From Thozetella sp. PMI_491 (taxonomy: Eukaryota; Ascomycota; Sordariomycetes; Chaetosphaeriales; Chaetosphaeriaceae), in contig MU270025.1 in NCBI GenBank assembly GCA_021432635.1, forward strand, positions 393,244 to 457,243: DNA of 64,000 bases, written 5' to 3'. Of this stretch, positions 12,785 through 24,069 are shown in pieces. Positions within the stretch are counted from its first letter, which is position 1, and every line of letters starts with the position of its first letter. The notes below the pieces were generated by a model. It did not search any database. It saw only the letters and a program-made list of their open reading frames with translations, and was not told the origin of the DNA. The translations under genes and the position numbers were made by a program.

Positions 12785-14332
12785 TTAGAATCTTCTCTTC
12801 TTCTTAGCCGGTCCAGCGGCAGCCCTGGCCTGCTGTTCTTGGCGCAGCTCCCGGCGCTTGCGATCTGCTCTCTCTGTTGACGTTTCGCGAGGCTCTTCCT
12901 TGCTGTTTTCGAGCGTCTCGTCATCCTGCTCCTCCTTAGCTTCACGCGGTCGACCCCTTGTCTCTTCCGCTGGGCTTGGAGATGGCGCGGTTTCCGGTTC
13001 GGCCGTCTGCTTTCCTCTACCTCCCAGGCCGCCGATGCTGCCGATGCCGCCAATACGTCCAATCCCGGTCGTTTTGGGCTGAGGAGAGGACACCGCATGG
13101 GAAGGGGCGGGAGCTGAGGCATCCTGGTCGTCAGAATCCGACGCAGTGTCGGAATCGTTCTGGACGGGCTTCTTTGGCGAGACAACGGGGGCGACTGTAG
13201 GCCGGGGGGCCGGCATTGGCGCCTGTTTCTGCCCCCCGATTGCCCCAATCCGAGAACCAAAGCTCTTGGGCTGCGTGGAAGGGGCGGGCCCAGAGTCCAA
13301 GTCATCGGAGTCGTCATCCGTGGTCTCGTCATCGTCATGAACATGGGCAGGTGCCTGTGGTACCGGAGCCTGCGGAACAGGAGATGACGACGGGGCCTGT
13401 CTCCTTTTGCGACCTGGTGGAGTGTCTTGGACCTGAAACTCGTCCTCCTCTACCGAATGCGCCTGGGATTCCACCGTCGGCGGCTGTAGATCTTGCTTGG
13501 ACTTCCCACGATCCACCAGGGTGACATGCTTGCCGCCTCCTAGCTTCTTCCACCATTCGGCGAAAGTACTTTGGTCGGAGATGCCTGAATCCCACTTCAA
13601 GCCATCTCCACCAAAAACACTATCCAGTAGAGTGCCGACATCGGCCGTAGCAGACTCTGCGGCTTCCTTCTGGGTCGCCTTGAATGAGGACTCGTTGAAA
13701 GGCGCGAGGCCCTTGACTCGCTGTTCAGCGAGCGCCTTGGTGACCTTGCGCTTTCCCGCCAGTGCTGAGAAGACATGCTCTAGTCCCGTCCCTGTCGCCT
13801 CCAGCTTGTCCACCACCTTTGCGATGACGCCGTCTTTCCCCCGTAACTCGGAGATCAGTTCATCAATCTCGCGTACTCGTGCCTTGTACACCTGCAGCAG
13901 TGGCAGGACGAGCGCGGTCGAGATGGCGGTCTGCGGCTCCTTGGCCAAGATCATTGGCCACTCTAGCGGCTTCAGGTTCAGCGTCTTGGGCATGATGCAA
14001 GTGAGGTTCACAACCAACGACTCTCGTCCGTCGTCGCTTCCAGATAGGTTGAGCGACGTGTTCCCGTGCTCGGCGTCACCCGGATCAAATGCGGCGCGGA
14101 CGTAGTCCAGCATACGCTTGATCTGATCCGGGCCATCCGTCAGGTCGATGCTGATATCCTCTTCAAGCCCCCTTTTGACTAAAGCCCTCCGGTCCATCGT
14201 CTCGGACCACACGTTGGCCAGGTCTGTGATCTTGATCATGTACGACTGGGAGGTGAAGGCGCACGAGATCAAGAGGCTAGGAATGCCGGTTGCGTAGACC
14301 GGCAGAGGTCGCCATGACGGCTCGTCCGACAT
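12785..14332 (-). CDS. XLF/Nej1-like non-homologous end-joining factor
   Basis: A single uninterrupted frame of 515 residues. The N-terminal head (about 1-135) has the XLF pattern: W7-x-x-L, LLISCAFTSQSYMIKITDL, VWSE, KRGLEEDISID. A helical stretch (about 140-215) fits the XLF stalk. The C-terminus ends KKKRRF, resembling the basic-aromatic Ku-binding tail of this family. XLF stimulates DNA ligase IV/XRCC4 during repair of double-strand breaks in the nucleus. The middle and tail (about 270-510) are low-complexity, rich in Pro, Ser, Glu and Asp with GRIGGIG-type repeats, so the protein is much longer than the roughly 300-residue animal XLF. Family call is strong from the head; partner binding is by analogy. 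It is the first of three DNA-repair genes in this region. Confidence 0.85.
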   Translation of the reverse strand: MSDEPSWRPLPVYATGIPSLLISCAFTSQSYMIKITDLANVWSETMDRRALVKRGLEEDISIDLTDGPDQIKRMLDYVRAAFDPGDAEHGNTSLNLSGSDDGRESLVVNLTCIMPKTLNLKPLEWPMILAKEPQTAISTALVLPLLQVYKARVREIDELISELRGKDGVIAKVVDKLEATGTGLEHVFSALAGKRKVTKALAEQRVKGLAPFNESSFKATQKEAAESATADVGTLLDSVFGGDGLKWDSGISDQSTFAEWWKKLGGGKHVTLVDRGKSKQDLQPPTVESQAHSVEEDEFQVQDTPPGRKRRQAPSSSPVPQAPVPQAPAHVHDDDETTDDDSDDLDSGPAPSTQPKSFGSRIGAIGGQKQAPMPAPRPTVAPVVSPKKPVQNDSDTASDSDDQDASAPAPSHAVSSPQPKTTGIGRIGGIGSIGGLGGRGKQTAEPETAPSPSPAEETRGRPREAKEEQDDETLENSKEEPRETSTERADRKRRELRQEQQARAAAGPAKKKRRF

Positions 14333-15556
14333 GACAGGTTATCTTTCCCGGCGCGGGGCAGCAAGGAAAGATATGAGATGGGTCGGGACGAGCCGGAGTA
14401 ACCGAGCTGACGACGCCGTCCCAGATCACCCGTGTCTCAGTTCCCCGGAGAAGGACTGCCTTCACGCCGCGGGGCTTAGACAGGGTGCTGTGAGACGGAG
14501 TGGCTGGTGTGACTCTGCGGGGAACTGACGTATTCACGCCTGTCTCTGGGATAAAGAAATTCCTCGTGTCAGCAGCGTGTCGACGGTGAGCCTAGTGTTG
14601 GGTGGGCGTCGGGCGTAGAAATGGTTCCAAGAATCGGCTAGAATCCCAGTAATCCGGCACCTTCGGCAGGCAGCAAACTGAGCCGGGTATACAATCTGAT
14701 GTTCAGGAACGGTCAAGACAATCGCGGAGCGGGAGTGCCATGTGGGAAGGCCGCTTCATCTCCGTGAGCTGCAGACTGCCTCTCGTGGTCCGGTGTCGCG
14801 CGGGGCCTCGTGGGATGTTCCACGCACCAGGTGTGCTAGATGGATGTTTATTTGGAATAAATCTGACCGCTCAGAAAAAGGCCGATGCCACGTCGGACGC
14901 TGAACGTGCCGTAGCGAACCGGTGAAACCGAGCAGAGCTGGCGGAGAAAGGGTTTTGGGAACAATGGCCCGTCAGGGTTGTACTTGTGTTGCCGACGCAA
15001 CGCGCTCTCGACGGCGGCAGGCGGTGTCGCGTCAGGCCCCCGGGCTTGCTTCCGACTGGGCCAGGCAGCTACGTCTGCCTGCCAGGCCCCGGGACACCCT
15101 AACCCTCAACTGCCACAACCCTTGTCGCCGCCGGCTCCAACAGCGCCTCAGGCTCCAAAGCCTAAGGTAACTAAGCACACTTGGATTCTTACTATAACTG
15201 CCATCGCTATGCTGACAGTCGAAGGCAATATGGCGGTCCGACAAATCATCTAGCCTGCCACGGCACCAAAAAGGCTACGGCATGTGAAACTCAATCATGT
15301 TTTGGTACCATATGCAAGTATGAGGTACTATGAGGGTAGACGCTGAGACCACGGCAATAGATACCAAATTCGACTAAACTGTGGCGTCGGTATCTAGCAA
15401 TATAGCTATTGGTCTCTTGTAGAACCCAATCGCTAAATGTAAGTTAGTTAACTAGTTATATCACCATCTCGGCTACTCCGTCGGTTTCTGCCCATGCACC
15501 ACAACACTGCGCCGCCTGGTCAGAAGCAGATCCTATAATACGAGACTTATTCGTAC
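14333..15556. other. Gap without a supportable gene
   Basis: Upstream of the XLF start and downstream of the methyltransferase. Short open frames near 14920-15250 on the plus strand have no family likeness and no good start context. Probably the XLF promoter and the methyltransferase 3' UTR. Confidence 0.45.
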
Positions 15557-17273
15557 TCACATCTTCCAATAAGCGTGTATGTTTTTGTTTTTGAGGTCTT
15601 TTCGAACTTCGACCAGAAATTCCTCCAGCTGCTGGGGCGCCCACTCCAGCGCCCTAGTGAAAGAGCTAAACTGAGAGCTTGCAAACCCTGCATGATATTT
15701 TCATGGGTCCACGCTCCTGGCACTGTTTTAGCGCAAACTCGATGCATGTCTCCGGGCTGGGTATATTAACCTAGCTCTTTGTGTTTTGCATTCCTGGGCC
15801 ATGTGTTCTATCCATTGCGGAGTGTTAGCAGTTTCCTAGGACGGATGTATATGTAGCTACCCGGAGCATGTTTCAAGGACAGGAGCTCAGATGCCCCCGA
15901 TACTCGACAAAAATGGGAATAAATAACACGGGAAGGCGGACCATGGGCCACTTGTATACCGTCTCGGTCACGTTCTGGAATCCTGCGTCAGTGAGTTGCT
16001 GCTTGTAGGACAGTGCCGAGTCTAGACTGCTCCCAAGCTTCGTGGCGGCTTGGTTGAGGAGGTCGCTCCATCGGTAGACTGCCGAGTCCTTAAGGAGGGT
16101 GCCATCATCTGAGCACATGGGGTAGACTGGATCCAGCAGTTCGAGGTAGCCACCAGGCTCCAGGTTGCTTTCCCCCCGCAGGCGAGTCAGCATCCAGCAG
16201 CTTGATACCACTTAATTAATATGGGGTCATACTCGTATGCTTGTTTCCAGAGCCTTTGCCAGTCCTTAATAGAAGCTGATAGCATGCGCATATAGATGAA
16301 GTCGAACGGTTTGTTGTATGCCCAGTCGGCCTCAAGATCGTCCACATAGAATGCCACGTTTGGGGGCACACTGTCCAGTCAGATAATTGGCGTCAAAATT
16401 CAGGTATAGCGTTCACTTACAAGCCCGGCTGTATAGGGCTTAAGTCGATCCCAATGACCTCGGCATCCGGGTGCTCGTCGGCTGGGCTGGATCAGTCGTT
16501 CGGGGTCTTCTCGCACGAAAGAATCGAGAAGCTTTAGATTACTTACCAAAGTCCAGAGTCCAGATACCGGTGCCACATCCGGCATCAAGAACGCGCTTTA
16601 TCGGCCTGTCCTGTCCCGCAGGACAGATGTAGAGTTTGTTATCCAGCGTTAAGAGACAGCATGCATGTTGCAAGTCTACGGATGTCTAGAAGTTAGAATT
16701 GTCCTTGAGTCCTCCGTCATCCGGGCACTCTTACCGAGACGATCATTCTCCATCTTCAAGATAGTGGTTCGTTAGCTATGTCGAAGCTGATAGCCCGGCG
16801 AACGCACCGCATCATTTGGCAGGATGTAAGCTGTCGACGTTCGTATCAGTGAGTTGCCTTCACGTTGCGATACGGGGAATACTGAAAGTCTCACTCACAT
16901 CCTTCCTTGTACGCATGGTATGTGCGGCCGTTCTCGACACGGTATTTCAGAACGCTAGAGGCCAACGACGTGCCTCCACCTGTCAAACTCTATGAGATGA
17001 TTTGATGAGCTTGCCTTCCCTGCTTAATTTGGATCCTATATCCTAAATCTTACCTCACCGAGCAAAGCATCTTCATCATCGTTTGGTGCTGTCTGTGCCG
17101 GTTTCAGTACGCTTTCTTGTCCATGTGTGCGACAGCCCAACTGGGCTGTCACGGCCTAGGGAAGGTCTCACGTCCGGCTCAATTGCGCCGATAGTGGATT
17201 CCCCCGCGGCGGCGGGACCGATGGCCCCTGGGGTTGAGGAAGCTACCGTGGGTCGGTCGGCAGAGGCGCTCAT
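15557..17273 (-). pseudogene. LaeA/UMTA-like SAM methyltransferase, ten introns, late frameshift
   Basis: Eleven exons can be joined: 17273-17172, 17092-17054, 16989-16899, 16830-16808, 16753-16735, 16675-16547, 16481-16421, 16370-16233, 16167-15942, 15807-15771 and 15716-15557. The predicted protein (about 341 residues) follows the fungal LaeA-like pattern: YRVENGRTYHAYKEG, LPNDAMENDRLDL, SAM motif VLDAGCGTGIW, ADEHPDAEVIGIDLSPIQPG, VPPNVAFYVDDLE, FDFIYMRML, LEPGGYLELLDPVYPMCSDD, YKWP, WPRNAKHKELGAWTHENIMQ. Nearly every junction keeps phase. In the last exon the frame breaks at about 15661, inside the usual ALFTR motif; one base appears missing. Past it the next frame reads ALEWAPQQLEEFLVEVRKDL and ends HAYWKM at 15557. 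Read literally, the frame instead ends at 15547 with a non-family tail. It is either a very recent pseudogene or a one-base sequence error. The first intron could use another donor nearby. Family members regulate or modify secondary metabolism; substrate unknown. Confidence 0.75.
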
Positions 17274-18714
17274 CTTTTTGTAGGTTTCACAAGGACACAG
17301 TCTTGTGCGGACTTAGGCTTCACGACATCGGAGGTGGGGAGTTTTGTTGCAATGCCTTGGCCGCGCCGGCTGTGAGCTAGGTTTCCGGTGGCAGCCACAT
17401 TATCGGATGGGCAGAGCCCGCGTGATATTGATGATCACTACGTAAGACGGAAAAGCATGTTCGACAGGGTTTGACAGCCCTCTAGCACTGTCATTGGCTA
17501 ACGGATGGATATTGGGGTTGCAATGCAAGCTGCTTGAGGCTAGAAGTTGACCCGCTGCGAAGCCTAAGCTTCTGCCCCTCGCCGGTTTTTAACGAACATG
17601 CCCGGCAATTGGGCTACAAGCAGTAACTATGGTGAAGGGTTCGCCAAGTCATTGCTCCCAAGTTGTTACCTAACCCAAACTGCACAGGTAGAATTAATCG
17701 TCGGGAGACACCTTTGATATACTCCACGACATGTATGCACGAGTTGCATCTAGATAGTTGACAAGCACCTAAACCTACCCTATGTCTAGAACACGCAATC
17801 CTATTCTCAGTCGCATTTATATCATTGTTAAGGAGATTCAGAACAAGCTTTTCGAACAGCCTGTCACGGAGTTGTTTCCTTCTGCCACGGCACTGCTGTG
17901 TGAACTGAGATCGTCACCAAATGGGTGCAGGTAGATGATTAGGATAGCATATTTTTAGTTATCCTATGCGGATAGGTCGTTAGGTTTTTATTTGTATCAA
18001 GCCTCGACATCAGCCATAATAATCCGAGACCGAATATCCAGCGCCTTACGTGCGTTGCATGGACCCTAGGCCGGTAGCAAGAGTCGCCTATTTTTCCCGG
18101 TTCAAACTAGACAATCAGTAACTTGGGCAAATTCCCTTTTGGGGGCGAATCGACCGAGCTAGAGGGTTAAGCAGGTAGGTGGTGTTCTATTTACATTGTA
18201 AGCCTACCAGGCCTCTGCAGCATCCGGGGTTGGGACATCGTCAATAGCAAAGGAACTCAAAACATAAGCAAGACAGCGGAACAATAGTTATACCTTTCCC
18301 AAATATTCGCTATAATAGCAGATCTCAGGTTAGCTTGATTGCTAATGCAGTGGCAGCGGGATTAAGCGGCGCAGCTCAAACCATTATATTCTGTGGGCTA
18401 ACATCTCTCGTCAACCGGCACGGCGATGGCGTGCGAGCTGGATGTCTCATATCCAGGCTGCCACCTGCCACATTACACCATCTCGCACAATGCTCATCTG
18501 ACTCTGACCAGATAACCCGCGCAGTGATTACGTCCGGCGGATTGCTGATATGAGCACCAACTCTGGAATGGAACTCGTCCACTCTAACCTTAAAATGGTC
18601 AAATATCTCAACCGCCGTGGCCGGTAAACGAAGACTGCGAATTCCTCTCGCTAGACGCCGTGACACGTCAACACGAAAAAACACGACACGCGCCATTAAA
18701 CTTCGATCGCACCT
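17274..18714. other. Gap between divergent methyltransferase and permease genes
   Basis: About 1.4 kb, more AT-rich than its surroundings from 17650 to 18350. No gene, RNA or repeat was recognised. It probably contains both promoters. Confidence 0.45.
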
Positions 18715-20514
18715 ATGGCCGGCGATGACAGACCAGAGGCAGCTCCTTTGCTGCAGCCGGAATCGCTCCTGTCTCCGGAGACACCTGGGCCGAGCCATCG
18801 CAAATCAAGCGACTCTAGCAGATCGAGCAGTCTAGAATATGGCAGCGTATCTGTGGTCGACGACGACGCGGTACGCGCCTTTGAGAACGATGTGGTACCC
18901 GAGACATCAGCTCTGGGCAGAGACCTGAGCTGGCAGAGCGCCTATATTCTCGTTATCTCGCGGGTGATAGGGAGCGGTATATTCGCAACACCTGGGACCA
19001 TCATTCGTTCTGTGGGCAGCATCGGCCTCACTCTTCTGCTATGGGTGGTGGGTGCACTAGTCGCCGGCTGCGGGCTGTCCATTGCATTGGAGTTTGGCTG
19101 CATGCTGCCTCGGTCGGGCGGCGAGAAGGTGTACCTTGAATATGCTTATCGATACCCCCGGTTTCTGGCCTCAACCTATATCTCCGTCGTCGTCATTCTC
19201 CTCGGATTCACGGCTAGTAACTGCATAGTCTTCAGCCAGTACGTCCTGTTCGCCTTTGGTGTGGAGAACCCGAGCGAGTTCTTGCGGAAGGGCCTCGCCG
19301 TCGGCGCTTTGACGACCATCACGGTGATCCACGGAGTCTTTCGGAAGACCGGTATCCGCATACAAAACTTCCTTGGCTGGATCAAGGTGGGCCTGGTCAT
19401 CTTCATGATTCTCTCTGGTCTCTACGTGGTTGTGTTCCGGCACAAACCGACGATGACGTCCTCCTCGAGACCTGCCGAGCAGTTGCGTCCGTTTTCTGAC
19501 TGGGATGACCTGTGGGCCGGCTCCGACTGGAGTTGGGGCGTAGTAGCGACTTCATTGTTCAAGGTTTTCTATTCGTACGCTGGACTGGAGAACGCCAACA
19601 ACGTGCTGAACGAAGTCAAAGACCCCGTGCGAACCCTTCGGTCCGTGTCCATCACGGCGCTCCTTACCGCCTGCGTCATGTATCTTCTCATCAACATCGC
19701 ATACTTCCTCGTGGTGCCGGCGGATGACATCAAGTCTAGCGGAGAATTAGTCGCTGCTCTTTTTTTCCGAGGCGTCTTTGGTGAGCAGGTTGGTGGCAAG
19801 CTCCTGCCGCTAGCAGTCGCCTTGTCGGCCTTTGGAAATGTGATGGTAGTCACTTTCGCTCTAGCAAGCTCCCCTGTAGATGATCTCTAGATCAAGATAC
19901 AACCTTCTAACATACTCTAGTCCCGGGTCAAGCATGAGATAGCTCGCCAGGGATTTCTCCCTTTTTCTGAGATCCTGTCCTCGACAAAACCTTTCGGCTC
20001 GCCGCTTGGAGCACTCCTTGTCCATTATATTCCTTCCTTTCTTGTTATTACACTGCCCCCGTCACAGGAGATATACTCCTTCATCTTAGAAGTTGAGGGA
20101 TACCCTGGCCAAATCACTGCTATTGCTGTGGCGTCGGGCCTAATATGGCTTCGGTTCAAGCGCCCGGAAGTCAAACGACCATTCAAAGCCTGGCTCCCGG
20201 CAGTATTCCTTCGGATCGCCCTGAGCTTTAGTCTGCTTGCCGCACCGTTCTTCCCTCCCAAAGATAATCGGGAGGGCGGATTGTGGTATGCGACTTATGC
20301 TGTTGTGGGCATAAGCATGTAGGTTTCCCCACATCTTGATGTGAGATAGCGGCTAACGATTCCTTGCAGTATTTTATTTGCCGTTTTGTATTGGTATATC
20401 TGGACTGTCCTCATTCCTAGACTGAGAGGATACACCATAGAAGAGAAGACGGAGGTCTTAGACGATGGCATCACGATTACTAAACTTGTACACATCCCTA
20501 GATTACCTGAATGA
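18715..20514 (+). CDS. LAT-family amino-acid permease, methionine permease (MUP1)-like
   Basis: Three exons: 18715-19863, 19921-20318 and 20370-20514, total 563 residues. The protein has an acidic cytosolic N-terminus and a core of about 12 membrane segments. The first carries the APC-family signature SRVIGSGIFATPGTI, and later motifs include FKVFYSYAGLENANNVLNEVKDPVRT. It most resembles fungal high-affinity methionine permeases, so uptake of methionine or a similar amino acid at the plasma membrane is likely; substrate is inferred. The first intron is best read as GC-AG (donor GCAAGC at 19864, acceptor TAG at 19920), which joins FAL directly to SRVKHE as the family expects. A GT donor at 19876 would insert four residues. 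The second intron (20319-20369) starts GTAGGT and ends CAG. Confidence 0.85.
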
Positions 20515-20864
20515 ATCCTAGAAGTGGCTTATGGGAACTTGCATTGAAGGATTTAGCCCCGCGCCATCGTTCTGCAAAGGACAATGCTACGATGTCGTAA
20601 AGGTCGTATTGGTATTTATAGTTGTTGATGAGCCGAATGACTCTCAGGCAAAGTTTCACTGCATATCCATATCCTATGAGGATGTTGCTATTTCTAATCA
20701 TCTGAGACCAAATGCGAACCTAATCGATGCGCCTATGATAGCAAGGAGTAGCAGCCACAAAAGCACATCAGCCCGACACCCCAACTTCCCCGCGAACACA
20801 GTCGAATGCGGACGCTTTCAGGACATAGAAAGATAAACTAAATTCATCGAGACTCGATTCGAAA
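20515..20864. other. Short intergenic stretch
   Basis: 350 bp between two same-strand genes. Nothing recognised; presumably permease 3' UTR and the next promoter. Confidence 0.4.
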
Positions 20865-21887
20865 ATGGCTTCCCTAGTCCTTCGTCAGGTAGCACCCACC
20901 GCCTTCGGTGCTAACAGCCAGGATGACCTCCAGGCCAAAGTAGCGACCAAGGATAAAGCGCAGCCGCGGGACGTTCATACTACGCTCAACTTCTTCAAGG
21001 ATCCTGAGGGTGGATCTACCCCGGACGTGTTGTACGGCGAAAAGCCGGAAACATTCGATCGCCCTGTCGATGTGCAGCCCGTCACTATTCATGATGTGAC
21101 CGGACGCGAGAGTGAATTCACTCTGGACGGCGCTGGCTTCCAGTTTCACAAGTATGCTGTGACAGAAAAGGAGTTCAGTGATGACGATCAGATAAAGGCG
21201 GGGTATTATGCAGAAACGGAGCAGATGCTTAAGGACGTGTACGCCGAACTGATCCTTTCTCTCGAGCTTTGCTATGCCTTGCCTGTGCTTCCTCTCTAAC
21301 AACTCAGCTCCTGCTTTTAACTTAGTCGCTAACATATGCCTTATGATAGGACCGGGGCATCACGCGTGCACATATTAGGTCATATCGTCCGCAAGAATAT
21401 TATCGACCAGCGAGGGAGCGGCAGCGGCTCCCGCGGGCCGCTGCATTCGGTGCATGTCGACTTCTCGTACAGCGCATCGCTCGCTCGCCTCTTCCTCGTC
21501 TTGCCCGATGATGCCGAGAAGCTGGCCAAGGGACGTGTGCAGATTATCAATGTGTGGCGGCCCATTAAGCAAGCCTTCCGCCACCCTTTCGCCTTGGCCG
21601 CAGCCGACTCGGTCGCCGAGTCGGACCTAGTGCCCATCCCAATCGTCTTCCCGACGCACAAGGGCGAGACACTTGGGGTGCGGCACAACCCTGGAACTCG
21701 GTGGTTCTACAAATACGGGCTCAAGCCGGACGAGGTGGTGCTGTTCAAAATATTCGATACCAAGACCGACGGGCGGGCGCGCAGGGTCCCGCACTCGGCG
21801 TTCGTGGATCCGGAGACGGAGGACTTTCCGGCTCGGGAGAGCATTGAGATAAGAACCTTTGTGTTCCACGAGTATGACACTGAGTAG
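20865..21887 (+). CDS. CmcJ/AsaB (GA4-desaturase-like) family oxidoreductase
   Basis: Two exons, 20865-21238 and 21350-21887, joined by an intron with donor GTACGC and acceptor TAG; 303 residues. After the join the family pattern TGASRVHILGHIVRK appears, followed by VHVDFSYSAS, RVQIINVWRPI and DLVPIPIVFPT. KYGLKPDEVVLFKIFDT and GRARRVPHSAFVDP come next. These blocks are typical of fungal AsaB-like proteins related to the cephamycin enzyme CmcJ and called GA4 desaturases in many annotations. Members are thought to be oxidoreductases of secondary metabolism; the HVD motif near residue 165 would fit Fe(II)/2-oxoglutarate-type metal binding, which is inference. There is no signal peptide, so it is probably cytosolic. 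No cluster backbone enzyme lies beside it. Confidence 0.82.
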
Positions 21888-22140
21888 AGTAGTCTAGCAT
21901 ACGGTTAGTGTATGGCTTGTCGCTATTGTCAGTTTTAAGTTGGTAGGGATGCTCTACATCTCGGCTTTTCCATAAATTATTAATGTTTCAAGAAGCTAAT
22001 GACTAGATCCCGAGCACATGATCCTTGTAATTTACAAGTATACGGCTAAGCCCGCCATGATACGTAGCCAGCTGTACAAATAGAACGGTGTCTTAGCAAA
22101 CAGGACCTGGTAACAATCTGTCGATGATATACACATATAA

Positions 22141-24069
22141 TCACATATCTGTCTCAATTCCCTTCTTATACGCTGCCAGGGCCCTCTCCCTAGCCCCTTT
22201 ATGCTGCACGATCGGCTTAGGGTAACCCGCCTTCTTGGCCTGTGGACCGGCCCCTCTTGCATATGGGTCGTGAATCGCTTTCCCTTTCACGGCCTTAAGC
22301 TCCGGCACCCATTTTCGGATGTAGTCCCCATCCGGATCAAACTTCTCGCTCTGGAGAAGCGGGTTGAAGATGCGGAAGTACGGCTGTGGGTCGACCCCGA
22401 CAGACGCAGCGAAGCCCCAGCCGCCATTGTTGCTCGCGAAGTCGCCGTCAATCAGATTCTCCATGAAGAACCGCTCCCCCATACGCCAGTCTAACAATAG
22501 GTCCTTGGCTAGGAAGGAGGCAACGATCATGCGGCATCGGTTGTGCATCCAGCCCGTATGCACGAGCTGCCGCATGGCGGCATCCACGATAGGGAAGCCA
22601 GTGCGGCCTTCGGTCCAAGCTTGGAAGTGGGAAGTATCATAAGACCATTCAATGTTGGAGTATTCTGGCTTGAAAGGCTTGTTCATACTGCGTATGCTGT
22701 CAGCGCGAATGCTGGAAGATGAGAATTTGGGCATTTACCAGACATAAGGCCAGTTGACCAGTACGTGCTTGTAGAAATCTCTCCAAGCAACTTCGCTGAT
22801 CCAGGTTTGGATACCTTCGTTCCCTCCGTCAAGCTTCTTGGTCTTATTACAGTCTCGTGCTGTCCTGACTGCCGTCCTTGCGCTCAGCGTTCCCGCTGCG
22901 AAGTGCACGGAGAGTGACGATGTGCCCTCGACCGACGGGATGTTACGATTGTCGGCATAACCACTGATAGCATCTTCGCAAAACCTGTCTAACCTCCTCT
23001 TGGCATCATGCTCGCCGGCTGGCCAGCTTTCTTGTAGTCGTGACCGGTCGGAAGTGCCAAGCAGCTTGCTGTCTGGCGCATCCGGAACGTCGCACTGGAA
23101 TAGCTCGCCGAACTTCTCTCGCGTATCACTAGGGTTCTTTCCAGGTGGGTCGGAGAGCTCGAGAAGCTCTGGATTTTTGTAAACATGCACGACCCAAGAT
23201 CTGAACCATGGTGTATAGACGGCATATTGCTTTCCACTCCCGCTGGCGAGCTGTCCTGGCGGCACAACACAAGTGTCGTGTACTGCTTCTAGCGATAGAC
23301 CATTGTCGGTAAGTAACCGGATGAGCTCTGCTTCGCGGCGGAGTTCGTCGACCTCGTACTCTATGTTGGCGAAGATGTGGCTGGCACCCCACTTGGTCAT
23401 CAGCTCCAAGATGCGGTTGGGGACCTCTCTTCTCTTGTGCACAGTCTCGACCCAGAGTGGAATGTCCAGCTTGGCCAAATCTTCCTGCAGAACTTGCAAG
23501 GTTCGCAGCATGAAATCCACGCGGGCTGGCGATGCCAGATGCGCCTCCCAGTCCTGTGGGCTGACGATGTACAACCCGATTAAAGGCACGCTGGCCTCTC
23601 GCGCCTTCTCGCTTGCCTGGAACAAAGCTCGATTGTCGGCAGTCCGTAAGTCAACCTTGAACCAATGTACAACGGCCCCCTTGGCTTGCACCTTCCTCCG
23701 GGCTGCAGACGTCTCCGCAATGGCAGAGTTGAGGACCTCTATGGGCCGGCGGATCTCATTACTGCTGTACGCCCGGGCGCGCGCATTGGACATCTCGTGA
23801 GGATAGAACTTGCGTAGGATGATGCCGTGCTCTTCAGCGTCTTGATGAAATGGGTGCGGCTCGCGCAAGGGATCGCCGCTCTGCTTCTTCTTCTTGGCCG
23901 TCGACGCCCCATTCGCTGCCTCGTCTGAAGGCGCCTTGCGCTTCGAGGATCGCTTAGGCGGCATGATGGAGAGTCTAGCGACCACCAATCCAGGGCAAAA
24001 TAACGACAGTCGGCGGGGAAGCCAAAAAGATGGATCTAGAACGTGGATTCGGCGCAGAATTGATCGCAT
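22141..24069 (-). CDS. Class I CPD DNA photolyase
   Basis: Two exons, 24069-22739 and 22687-22141, with a 51-nt intron (GTAAAT to CAG) that joins WPYVC to MNKPF. The protein strongly resembles fungal cyclobutane pyrimidine dimer photolyases. An N-terminal alpha/beta antenna domain starts at VVHWFKVDLRTADNRALF. The FAD-binding helical domain includes YAVYTPWFRSW, LSVHFAAGTLSARTA, GNEGIQTWISEVAWRDFYKH, GRTGFPIVDAAMRQL, GWMHNRCRMIVASF and LIDGDFASNNGGWGFAASVG. It uses blue light to split UV-made dimers. The likely nuclear start is the ATG at 23964 (MPPKRSSKRKAP, basic nuclear-type region). An in-frame ATG at 24069 adds 35 residues resembling a mitochondrial presequence. SLX4 lies divergently to the right. 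Confidence 0.93.

Noticed and set aside
14922-15253. Overlapping short plus frames upstream of XLF
   Set aside because: No conserved pattern, and weak start context.
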